A DNA stretch of 64,000 nt, from the NCBI GenBank assembly GCA_002238415.1, contig MPMI01000021.1, positions 32,222 to 96,221 of the forward strand. The letters are read 5' to 3'. Position numbers and translations under genes: made by a program. Each line of letters starts with the position of its first letter. The first letter of the stretch is position 1. Origin of the DNA: Desulfurellaceae bacterium bin18 (lineage in GTDB: Bacteria > Desulfobacterota > Binatia > Bin18). Below, piece by piece: positions 40,656-48,428 of this stretch. A model generated the notes under the pieces. The model did no database searches and was not told the origin of the DNA. It worked only from the letters and a program-made list of their open reading frames with translations.

Positions 40656-42959
40656 TTAGATGCTGACAAAATTACAGGTCAGCTCCAGACCGAAGGTGCG
40701 GCCTTTCATCAGCGGCGAAAAACTCCCGAAACCGGGGTTAACGAAATGAATGCCGTGGGAGACCGCGTGCAGCAGGTTCTTGCCGTACAGGCCCACCACC
40801 CACTGACCGTTATTCAGATGCAAATCAATGCCGGCGTCCAGCTTCTTGAGCTGCCGGTGGAATCCGCTGTTGTCGTCCTGGTGGTATTCTTTGTCCCGAT
40901 AGGCGTAATTGATGCGCGAGTCGAGGCGGTGACGGTTGCCGATGGAGAGGCTGTGCTGGAGTCCGAAGCTATACGTCCAGGTGGGAGCGCGGATAAGGTC
41001 AAGGTTCTCGTCTTTGTCGTCCACCGCCCCGTCACCGCTGAGGTCATAGCGGACTGCGGTCAGGTTCGAGTCGAGATAGCCCATAGCCCCGTGGAGCACC
41101 AGGTTGTCCAGCAGCGCGAAAGAGCCGTCCAGTTCAACGCCGTAGATATCGACATCCGCAGTGTTCAGAAAATCCTGTACCACGCCTTCGGCTCCGCCTG
41201 TCAGCACGATACGTTGCAGGTCCCGGATCATGTTGAGAAACACCGCGCCGTTAAGACGCGCGCGCGTGCCGAGGGTGCTCTTGAAGCCGAGTTCAAAATT
41301 GTCGGCCTGCTCCTGGTCGGTCGGGCCGGGGTCGGTGCCCTCCTTTGTGATGCGCACATTATAGTTGCCGGACCGAAATCCCCGAGTCCAGTGCCAATAC
41401 ACCAGTATGTCGTCCGTGGGACGCAGGGTCAGGCCGATTTTGGGCGACAGGCTGGTCCAACTCTTGTCGTCCTTGAAATGGCTGGGGCAAGTCGGGCCGC
41501 GCACCATATTGCAGCCCGGATCGGTCAGATCGGTTTTGCTGTTGCGCTGCATATAGGAGACGTCGGCCTCCTTTTCCTCATCGGTATAGCGCAGTCCGCC
41601 GGTAACGGTCAGCCAGTCGGTCAGATCATAGTCCATGTTCAGGAACAGACCCAACGTGTCCACATCATAATAGCCACCGCCAAATTCGTTCCGCGTCGCG
41701 CCTGGGCCACTTCCCCCAAACTCGCGCCATTCGTGATAGTCGAGATCGTTGGTGAAATAGTAGACGCCGGTGGTCAATTGCAGCCGGTTGAAAAACTGCC
41801 CGGTGTAGCGCAACTCATTGCTGAATTGTTCCGACTCCTGCTGGGTACCCAGGTTGAATTTGGACGGCCCGAAATCGGCCTGACGGTTCGTGGGCAGGCC
41901 GTCAAGGTCGCTGATGGCGTCGCTCTGCGTGGCACGCCAGCCGAAGATATCGGTCAGCGTGCCGTTGCCGAACGCCACGTCCCAGTCCAACCGGGCGTTG
42001 AAGAAGTGCACCTCGGCATCGAGGTAGCCATCGTCATCGACAAAGAAGTCATGGTCGCGTCGGTCATAGATGGCCGTATTCTGTGACGCCGCTCCGTCGG
42101 CGTCCAGACTCTGGTATTCATAGCGCAGCGTCAGGTCCAGCGTGTCGGTGGGTCGCCAGCGAACGACCGGGCGCAGCATGAGCGTATCCTGTGCGCCGAA
42201 CGCCTTGCCGTCACGCTTGTTCTTGAACCAGCCCTGATCCTGGTTGGAGTAGACGGTGAAGCGCGTGGCCAGCGTGTCGGTCAGCGGCGCGTTGAAGGTC
42301 GCTGAGGTGAAAAAATTAGGCGCTTTGCCACCGCCCTCGACCGTGTTGCGGAGCGTGGCTTCAAACCGGTCGGTGGGAGCTTTGGTGTTAATCAGCACCG
42401 CCCCGCCGACCACGTTGCGACCGAACAGCACGCCCTGCGGCCCGCGCAAAACCTCAATGCTCTCCAGGTCGAAGGCGTCGTACAGCATGACCGAATTCGT
42501 ACCCATATAGATGCCATCGACAATCACACCCACGGTCGGGTCAATGGACGGCACGGAACCGTTGACGCCCATGCCGCGAATCGAAAAGTTTGCGGTCCCA
42601 CGCGAAGTGCCGATTTCATCAAAACCCACATTGGGGATGCCGATGGTCAGGTCACGCAGGTCGCGCACCTTGGCGGCTTCCAACTGCTCAGCGTCCAGGG
42701 CCGTTATCGCCACCGGCACGTCCTGGATGGACTGCTCGCGTTTTTGGGCGGTGACAACGAGATCTCCCAGCAGCAGGGCGTCTTCGATAGGAGCGCTTTC
42801 AGAGGCGGGCTCCACTTGATCCGCAGGGGCGGAATCCTGAGCGATAGCCGGCGCCGCCACGATCCCGAGCAGCAGGACAACGCTGAGCGCGAGCCGGCGC
42901 AGGGCGGCCCGCAGCGCGGTCACGCCCTCGTCTGATTGTTTCGGTTGATATTCAGCCAT
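40656..42959 (-). CDS. TonB-dependent receptor 3 (outer membrane)
   Basis: About 767 residues from ATG 42959. Signal peptide around LALSVVLLLGIVAAPAIAQD, plug motif VVTAQKREQSIQDVPVAITA, DPTVGVIVDGIYMGTNSVML, barrel end LELTCNFVSI. More diverged in the extracellular loops than receptors 1 and 2. A 36-bp leader motif shared with receptor 4 lies 27 bp upstream of this start. Weak ribosome site. Confidence 0.92.
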   Translation of the reverse strand: MAEYQPKQSDEGVTALRAALRRLALSVVLLLGIVAAPAIAQDSAPADQVEPASESAPIEDALLLGDLVVTAQKREQSIQDVPVAITALDAEQLEAAKVRDLRDLTIGIPNVGFDEIGTSRGTANFSIRGMGVNGSVPSIDPTVGVIVDGIYMGTNSVMLYDAFDLESIEVLRGPQGVLFGRNVVGGAVLINTKAPTDRFEATLRNTVEGGGKAPNFFTSATFNAPLTDTLATRFTVYSNQDQGWFKNKRDGKAFGAQDTLMLRPVVRWRPTDTLDLTLRYEYQSLDADGAASQNTAIYDRRDHDFFVDDDGYLDAEVHFFNARLDWDVAFGNGTLTDIFGWRATQSDAISDLDGLPTNRQADFGPSKFNLGTQQESEQFSNELRYTGQFFNRLQLTTGVYYFTNDLDYHEWREFGGSGPGATRNEFGGGYYDVDTLGLFLNMDYDLTDWLTVTGGLRYTDEEKEADVSYMQRNSKTDLTDPGCNMVRGPTCPSHFKDDKSWTSLSPKIGLTLRPTDDILVYWHWTRGFRSGNYNVRITKEGTDPGPTDQEQADNFELGFKSTLGTRARLNGAVFLNMIRDLQRIVLTGGAEGVVQDFLNTADVDIYGVELDGSFALLDNLVLHGAMGYLDSNLTAVRYDLSGDGAVDDKDENLDLIRAPTWTYSFGLQHSLSIGNRHRLDSRINYAYRDKEYHQDDNSGFHRQLKKLDAGIDLHLNNGQWVVGLYGKNLLHAVSHGIHFVNPGFGSFSPLMKGRTFGLELTCNFVSI

Positions 42960-42985
42960 TCCATCAGTGGGGTATATGCTTCGGT

Positions 42986-43021
42986 AGTGTCTCAGTTTGA
43001 AAAATTCCGACCAGGAAAAAC
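42986..43021 (-). promoter_or_regulatory. shared 36-bp leader motif upstream of receptor 3
   Basis: The 36 bp here differ from 45384-45419, upstream of receptor 4, at only two positions (core CAGTTTGAAAAATTC on the plus strand). Distance to the receptor start is about 27 bp, against 22 bp for receptor 4. It may be a promoter with operator, or a transcribed leader element. Confidence 0.6.
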
Positions 43022-43124
43022 AACGGCTTCTCTGCACCACTCTTAGGGTGCATACTGTCTGCATCTTAAGAATGTCTAGCCGAGTACGGCTTGTCTGTCA
43101 ATATTCCCTGCCGCCACGTGTCCA

Positions 43125-45362
43125 TCAGATGCTTGTAAAGTAGTAAGTCAACTCCAGGCCATACACCCGGCCTTTTGCCAGAGGCGAGAAGGCGCCCCCC
43201 AGACCGTTGATGCCGTGCTTGACCTGGCCCAGCAGGTTCTTGCCGTACACGCTGACCACCCACTGACTGTCGTTGACATGCAGGTCCACACCAGCCTTGA
43301 GCAGTTTCAACTGCCGGTTGAAGCCGAGATTCCTGTCGGTGTTGTATTCCTTGTCCCGATAGGCATAATTGACCCGAGAGACCAACCGGTGGCGGCTGCC
43401 GATGTCCAGCGTGTGAAGCAGACCCAAGCTATATGTCCAGGTCGGCGCACGCGGCGGCTCCAGGGCCTTGTCTTTCCTGTCCACCGCGTTGTCACGGTTC
43501 AGGTCGAATTTCACCTCGGTATATTCCGTGTCAATATAGCCCATCGCAGCTCGCAGCATAAGGTCTTGGGTCAGCATAAGAGAGCCTTCGAGTTCAAGAC
43601 CGAAGATGTCGGTGTCCGCGGTGTTGCGCACCACCTGGGCGAAGCCTCCGTCGGGCAGGCCAAATGCGACCTCGCGTTGCATGTCTTCGACCTGACTGAA
43701 GAAAAGAGCACCGCTGAGACGGGCGCGCGCGCCGATGGTGCTTTTGAAACCCAGTTCGTAATTGTCGACCTGCTCTTCGTCAAAGGGGCCGGGGCCGATG
43801 TCGGGATGGGTGTTGCGCAGATTATAGCCGCCGGAACGAAAACCACGCGTCCAGTGGGCATAGAGCAAGGTGTCATCATCGTATCGATAGCTCAGCCCGA
43901 CCTTGGGCGATAGACTGGTCCAGGTTTCCGTGTCCCGGAAATCGCTCGGGCAGGCCGGACCATGTACGATATTGCAGGTGGTCAGGTCCAGGGCAATGGT
44001 GGTGACGTCGACTTCCTTCGCCTCATAGCTGAAGCGCAGCCCGGCGTTCAGCGTCAGCCAGTCGGTCAGATCGTAATCTCCGGCCATAAAAACCCCCAGA
44101 GTGTCCACGTCGTACAGGCCACCGCCGTTCTGCACTCTAGCCCTGCCTGGGGGATCGTCCGCCAACTTGCGCCGCTCGTGATAATCACTCGCATTGGTAA
44201 AATAGTACAGTCCGGTGACCAGTTGCAGGCGATCGAAAAACACGCCGGTGTAGCGCAACTCGTTGCTGAACTGTTCCGCACGGAGCAGGGTCTCCAGGTT
44301 GCGCAGGGCAGTCGTAGAAGCCAACTCATCCATGGAACTCAGGGCATCGGCCTGCGCGTCCCGCCAGCCGAAGATATTGGTCACGGTCCCGTTGCCCAAC
44401 GGTACGGTCCAATCCAGTCTCGTGCTCAAAATATGAATCCTCGTGTCCAGGAAGCCATCGTTGTTGACCGAGAAGTCGTGACTCCGGCGGTCGAAGCGGA
44501 CCGTGTTCTGGACTGCGGCGCCATCGCCGTCGCGGTCCTGATACTCATAGCGGAGCGTTAGACTCAGCGTATCCGTCGGTTGCCAGGAGAACACCGGTCG
44601 CAGCATGAGGGTGTCCTGCGCACCAAACGCCCGGTCGTCGTATTCGTTCTCGAACCAGCCCTGGTCCTGATTGGAATAGATCGTGAAGCGAGCGCGCAGA
44701 GTATCGGTCAACGGGGCGTTGAGTGTGCCCGAGACATACATATTGGGCGCTTTGCCGCCACCTTCCACGGCACTGCGCAGCCGCGCTTCATACTGGTCAG
44801 TCGGAGCCTTGGTGTTCAGCAGCACCGCCCCACCCACGACGTTGCGGCCAAACAGGACGCCCTGTGGGCCGCGTAATACCTCTATGCCTTCAAGGTCGAA
44901 CGCGTCGTACAGGACCATGGCGTTGGTCCCCATATATACGCCATCAACGAACACGCCGACTGTCGGATCAATCGTCGGAATCGAACTGTTAATGCCCAGG
45001 CCGCGGATCGAAAAATTCGCCGTCCCGCGCGATGTGCCGATTTCATCGAGTCCTACATTGGGGATGCCAACCGTCAGGTCACCCAGGTCGCGTACCTTGA
45101 GAGTGTCGAGCTGGTCGGCGTCGAAGGCGGTAATCGGTAACGATACGTCTTGGATCAGTTGCTCCCGCTTTTGGGCGGTCACAAGGATATCCCTCAGGTG
45201 CGTGACCTCTTTCGCCGGGGCGGGTTTGTTGAAATTCTGAGCATTTGCCGCTGGCAGCGTGGCGGCCTCAAGCAACAGGAAGACACTGAACGCGATCAGA
45301 CGCAAACCGATGCGCGTTGAAGTACGGCTCACTTGGAAGGAAGCGTTTCTCTCTACACTCAT
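43125..45362 (-). CDS. TonB-dependent receptor 4 (outer membrane)
   Basis: 745 residues, start ATG 45362. Signal peptide to AANAQNF, plug VTAQKREQLIQDVSLPITA and NFSIRGLGINSSIPTIDPT, barrel end LELTYYFTSI. Like its three neighbours, the barrel ends with three residues after an aromatic rather than the usual C-terminal Phe. Probably the first gene of the tandem set. No transporter, regulator or sigma factor gene is adjacent, so the ligand is unknown. Confidence 0.93.
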   Translation of the reverse strand: MSVERNASFQVSRTSTRIGLRLIAFSVFLLLEAATLPAANAQNFNKPAPAKEVTHLRDILVTAQKREQLIQDVSLPITAFDADQLDTLKVRDLGDLTVGIPNVGLDEIGTSRGTANFSIRGLGINSSIPTIDPTVGVFVDGVYMGTNAMVLYDAFDLEGIEVLRGPQGVLFGRNVVGGAVLLNTKAPTDQYEARLRSAVEGGGKAPNMYVSGTLNAPLTDTLRARFTIYSNQDQGWFENEYDDRAFGAQDTLMLRPVFSWQPTDTLSLTLRYEYQDRDGDGAAVQNTVRFDRRSHDFSVNNDGFLDTRIHILSTRLDWTVPLGNGTVTNIFGWRDAQADALSSMDELASTTALRNLETLLRAEQFSNELRYTGVFFDRLQLVTGLYYFTNASDYHERRKLADDPPGRARVQNGGGLYDVDTLGVFMAGDYDLTDWLTLNAGLRFSYEAKEVDVTTIALDLTTCNIVHGPACPSDFRDTETWTSLSPKVGLSYRYDDDTLLYAHWTRGFRSGGYNLRNTHPDIGPGPFDEEQVDNYELGFKSTIGARARLSGALFFSQVEDMQREVAFGLPDGGFAQVVRNTADTDIFGLELEGSLMLTQDLMLRAAMGYIDTEYTEVKFDLNRDNAVDRKDKALEPPRAPTWTYSLGLLHTLDIGSRHRLVSRVNYAYRDKEYNTDRNLGFNRQLKLLKAGVDLHVNDSQWVVSVYGKNLLGQVKHGINGLGGAFSPLAKGRVYGLELTYYFTSI

Positions 45363-45383
45363 CTGATGAGGCCAATTGTGGGG

Positions 45384-45419
45384 AGTGTATCAGTTTGAAA
45401 AATTCTGACCAGGAAAAAC
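45384..45419 (-). promoter_or_regulatory. shared 36-bp leader motif upstream of receptor 4
   Basis: Second copy of the leader motif, 22 bp before receptor 4. Of 36 positions, only C/A near the start and C/T in the middle differ from the copy at 42986-43021. Beyond it the two upstream regions are unrelated, which supports function rather than simple duplication. Confidence 0.6.
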
Positions 45420-45745
45420 GGGGCAGCCTCCCCTCTCGGTCATCGGGTCCTCCTCTCGGCTCCCGTGCGTGGCGTTGACGCGGGTACGAAAGTCCACTGG
45501 CCGCCTATATCCGACTGCCGGTCGGCTGTCCCTACCAAAATGGGAGGTAAAGCGTCCCCGCTCCGACCTTACTCCGGCCCCAGGCTCTCAAGGCGGAGCG
45601 GGATTCAATTTCGACCGAAGGCCCTCGGATGCGAGGGAGAAGAACAAACTTCAAAGGGAGACGCTACCGAAAGGCAGCGCGCCTTGCACCTGAGGAGCGG
45701 CCTAGTATAGCATGCGCTCGAATCTCACGAAGGAGGACAGCAGAT
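45420..45745. other. spacer between receptor 4 and LLM gene
   Basis: No supported gene. A 9-bp perfect hairpin (CCCGCTCCG at 45557-45565 and CGGAGCGGG at 45594-45602) is the clearest structure; it has no T-run and resembles no riboswitch I know. The divergent promoters of receptor 4 and the LLM gene must be here. Confidence 0.5.
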
Positions 45746-46630
45746 ATGCAAGTTGGATATTTCGCGGTTGGTATTGGACTGGGCGCAGACCCCGAGGTGG
45801 TCGGCCTGACGGCGCGGACCGCTGAGCAAGCAGGTTTTCATTCCATCTGGGCTCCCGAACACGTGGTCTTACTCGACCAGTACACCTCAAAATACCCGTA
45901 TTCAGCCGATGGGCGATTACCCATGCCCACTACGCAAATCGATATTCTCGATCCCTTTGCCGCGCTGACGTATGCCGCCGCGCAAACCTCAACGATCCGC
46001 CTGGGAACCGGCATTTGCCTGGTGCCCGAGCGCAACCCGGTGGTCACCGCAAAAGAAGTTGCCAGTTTGGATAAGCTGTCGGGCGGACGGTTTGATTTCG
46101 GTGTCGGCGTGGGCTGGCTGGCGGAAGAGTTTACCGCGGTGGGCGTCCCCTGGGAACGCCGGGCGCAACGCACGCGTGAATATCTCAAGGTTATGAAGAT
46201 GCTGTGGACCGAGGAAGAGTCTGAATTCAGCGGTGAGTTCTGTAGCTTCCCTAAAGTTCGTTCGTATCCCAAGCCTGTCCAAAGCCCGCATCCGCCGATT
46301 ATTTTCGGGGGCGAGAGCAAACCCGCGCTGCGGCGTGTTGGGGAGGTCGGCGATGGCTGGTTTGGAGTGAACGTTACGCCCGAAGCAGCCAAAGAGCACA
46401 TCGAACGCATGCAGGGCTATGCCGAGGCGGCCGGACGCGATCACAGCCAGTTTCAGTATTCCGTCTCCACGGGTATTGGCATGCCGATCACCCTGGATGA
46501 GATCAAACAGTTCCGCGACCTGGGCGTGCACCAGATCATTGTTGGCGGATTTCCCGAAAGTGCGGATACCGTCAAGGGCGATATCGAGAAACTGGCCGAA
46601 CAGATTGTGGTGCCGGCGGCGAACCTGTAA
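45746..46630 (+). CDS. LLM class F420-dependent-type oxidoreductase
   Basis: A 294-residue luciferase-like protein of the short TIGR03619-type subgroup: YFAVGIGLGADPEVVGLTAR, AGFHSIWAPEHVVL, LGTGICLVPERNPVVTAKEV, GRFDFGVGVGWLAEEF, and SPHPPIIFGGESKPALRRV. This subgroup often uses F420, but that cannot be shown here. Start ATG 45746 has AAGGAGGAC upstream; a longer in-frame start is not needed. Confidence 0.9.
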   Translation: MQVGYFAVGIGLGADPEVVGLTARTAEQAGFHSIWAPEHVVLLDQYTSKYPYSADGRLPMPTTQIDILDPFAALTYAAAQTSTIRLGTGICLVPERNPVVTAKEVASLDKLSGGRFDFGVGVGWLAEEFTAVGVPWERRAQRTREYLKVMKMLWTEEESEFSGEFCSFPKVRSYPKPVQSPHPPIIFGGESKPALRRVGEVGDGWFGVNVTPEAAKEHIERMQGYAEAAGRDHSQFQYSVSTGIGMPITLDEIKQFRDLGVHQIIVGGFPESADTVKGDIEKLAEQIVVPAANL

Positions 46631-46634
46631 CCGA

Positions 46635-46672
46635 CGGCTCGGAGCGAGCCACCTACTGACTCGCTCCAGCCG
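46635..46672 (+). terminator. hairpin after the LLM gene
   Basis: GGAGCGAG (46641-46648) pairs perfectly with CTCGCTCC (46660-46667), extended by CGGCT/AGCCG with a small bulge. It starts 5 bp after the LLM stop. No T-run follows, so it is a terminator-like or mRNA-stabilising hairpin rather than a canonical one. Confidence 0.45.
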
Positions 46673-46750
46673 AACGGACTGCGGATGAAAAGTGACCTTC
46701 ACTCTCCTCCACCCCCTCCCGAGTTATCATAATTTAGCGCGTCATAAGGA

Positions 46751-46900
46751 ATGAAAGAGCGGCGAGTGTTTCTCACCGTGCTAGAGCCAGAATTGGCAAA
46801 GAAGCTGACAGCCTATGCCCATCGACAGGGGGTCTCGACCGAGACGCTTATTAACGTGTGGTTGACGGAAAAAGTGGCAGCGGTGGGACAGAATGAGTGA
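46751..46900 (+). CDS. small BrnA-like ribbon-helix-helix antitoxin fragment or orphan
   Basis: A 49-residue protein with ATAAGGA before the ATG. Its sequence (RVFLTVLEPELAKKLTAYAH, GVSTETLINVWLTEKVAAV) matches the C-terminal half of the BrnA-like antitoxin encoded 51 bp away on the other strand (RRITLDPDLYARLETEARVR, GLSSETLVNRWITEKLQSL). It is a ribbon-helix-helix module lacking the N-terminal toxin-binding part. No toxin is next to it. Confidence 0.6.
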   Translation: MKERRVFLTVLEPELAKKLTAYAHRQGVSTETLINVWLTEKVAAVGQNE

Positions 46901-46951
46901 GGCGGTACGGCCCGGTTGCCAGAAGGTTCTTTGAACCAGATTCACTCCTTG

Positions 46952-47221
46952 TTATGGAAGAGATTGTAATTTCTCGGTGATCCAACGATTGACAAGGGTC
47001 TCAGAGGAAAGTCCGCGGACGCGGGCCTCGGTTTCGAGTCGGGCATACAGGTCAGGATCAAGAGTGATCCGACGCCGGCGCAGAGCGTGCAAATCGAAGG
47101 TCACTTCGGTCGTCTCTTTGTCATAATCGCCGAGACTGTGAGAATCCCAGAACTCTCCGATCTCCTCCAGCGTACTGACCCGAGAGATACCGGTCCGTCC
47201 TTCCTGATCATTTTCGTTCAT
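46952..47221 (-). CDS. brnA: BrnA-like antitoxin
   Basis: An 89-residue antitoxin. The acidic N-terminal part (ISRVSTLEEIGEFWDSHSLG, then DYDKETTEVTFDL) is typical of BrnA-like proteins; the C-terminal ribbon-helix-helix (RRITLDPDLYARLETEARVR) should bind DNA. AAAGGAGCG precedes ATG 47221. It follows the toxin gene, overlapping it by 14 bp, the toxin-first order of brnTA. Confidence 0.82.
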   Translation of the reverse strand: MNENDQEGRTGISRVSTLEEIGEFWDSHSLGDYDKETTEVTFDLHALRRRRITLDPDLYARLETEARVRGLSSETLVNRWITEKLQSLP

Positions 47222-47492
47222 GGCGTCTTCGCTCCTTTCTATCCATATCGCGAGCACTCAAGATCAAGGCCAGCTTCGTCTCTTTGTGAATGAAAAAAAC
47301 AATCACATAGCGCCCCGCATCGGTCTGCCCGGTTGCAGCATAGACATCTTCACCTGGACAATATCCCCGCTCAACAAACCAGTAGCGCGGGTGATTGAAA
47401 AAGACTTCCTCCACTTCATCCTGACCCACATGATGTTTCCTCGCAAGCTTGTCAATGATGTCGGGCAGCCAGATAAATCCGTCAATTTTCAT
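47208..47492 (-). CDS. brnT: BrnT-like ribonuclease toxin
   Basis: A 94-residue protein with the BrnT pattern: GFIWLPDIIDKLARKHHVGQ, HPRYWFVERG, a GRYVIVFFIHKETKLALILS sheet and the hallmark end SARDMDRKERRRHERK. BrnT folds like RelE and inhibits translation. Forms a pair with the BrnA-like antitoxin that follows. Confidence 0.83.
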   Translation of the reverse strand: MKIDGFIWLPDIIDKLARKHHVGQDEVEEVFFNHPRYWFVERGYCPGEDVYAATGQTDAGRYVIVFFIHKETKLALILSARDMDRKERRRHERK

Positions 47493-47658
47493 GCCACCAA
47501 CATCCTAGCATCGGCTCTCAGCCGACACGAGTGGACTTGAGGGACGTTTTTGAACGAGGCGCAACCGTTACGGAGCTTACAGGACAAAAGAACATTTGAC
47601 TTCCAAAGAAATCCGAATAAAATTCGGGCTGGCCCCATTCACCAGCATGAAAATGGAC

Positions 47659-47670
47659 GCGCATATGCGC
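47659..47670. promoter_or_regulatory. 12-bp perfect palindrome upstream of the PNPOx-like gene
   Basis: GCGCATATGCGC lies 38 bp before the start codon at 47709. Position and symmetry suit an operator; no regulator is known. Confidence 0.35.
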
Positions 47671-47708
47671 CTGACTAACGGGCCACAGCTCTTGAGAGGA
47701 GAAACACG

Positions 47709-48365
47709 ATGAGCCGACTGTACGGCGAGCGGCATCGCGCCCTGCAAGACCAGTTTGAAACGCGCAAGCTGGCGGACCGGGTGGAAGAAGCGGTGGTCAA
47801 GACTCAGGTCGGCAAGGGCGACAAAGCCTTTATCGAGTCGCGGGATATGTTTTTCCTCTCAAGCATCGACCATCAGGGTCGTCCCACGGTCTCGTATAAA
47901 GGCGGCGATCCGGGCTTTGTCAAGGTGGTTGACGAGCAGACGGTCGTGTTCCCCAGCTATGACGGCAACGGCATGTTTTTCTCGATGGGGAATATCGCGG
48001 GTAATGCCGAAGTCGGCCTGTTATTCATCGACTTTGAGACGCCGAACCGGGTCCGCCTGCAGGGCAGGGCAAGCGTCTCGGCCGATGATGCGCTGATGGC
48101 CGAATACCAAGAAGCCGAGCTGATCGTACGGGTGCAGGTGTCTGAAATCTGGACCAACTGCCCCCGCTATGTCCATCGCTACCGGAAAGTCGCTCCGTCC
48201 CGGTACGTTCCGCGAGCGGCGTGTGACACCCCGCTCGCGGAATGGAAGCGTATCGATATGCTACAGGCCGTCCTGCCGCCGAAAGATCAGGGCCGGACGG
48301 CAAAAGCAGGCGGCACCATCTCCATGCAGGAGTGGGCGGAAAACGCCAGGGCCGGCAAAGGCTAG
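47709..48365 (+). CDS. pyridoxamine 5'-phosphate oxidase family protein
   Basis: A 218-residue split-barrel flavoprotein. Family blocks are AFIESRDMFFLSSIDHQGRP, VSYKGGDPGFVKVV, SYDGNGMFFSMGNIAGNAEV and RVRLQGRASV. Such general PNPOx-like proteins bind FMN or F420 and reduce varied substrates; it is not a true PdxH. GAGAGGAGAAACACG precedes the ATG. The decarboxylase gene follows after 63 bp. Confidence 0.88.
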   Translation: MSRLYGERHRALQDQFETRKLADRVEEAVVKTQVGKGDKAFIESRDMFFLSSIDHQGRPTVSYKGGDPGFVKVVDEQTVVFPSYDGNGMFFSMGNIAGNAEVGLLFIDFETPNRVRLQGRASVSADDALMAEYQEAELIVRVQVSEIWTNCPRYVHRYRKVAPSRYVPRAACDTPLAEWKRIDMLQAVLPPKDQGRTAKAGGTISMQEWAENARAGKG

Positions 48366-48428
48366 CGCCTGTCTTCCTCAGCACACAAGGTCCCGCGCAA
48401 TAGACAGACCAGAAAGAAAGGCATAGCG

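Noticed and set aside
45420..45745. Cobalamin riboswitch before the receptors or the LLM gene
   Set aside because: No B12 box (GCCACTG with the conserved context) or core was found; only a 9-bp hairpin is clear.
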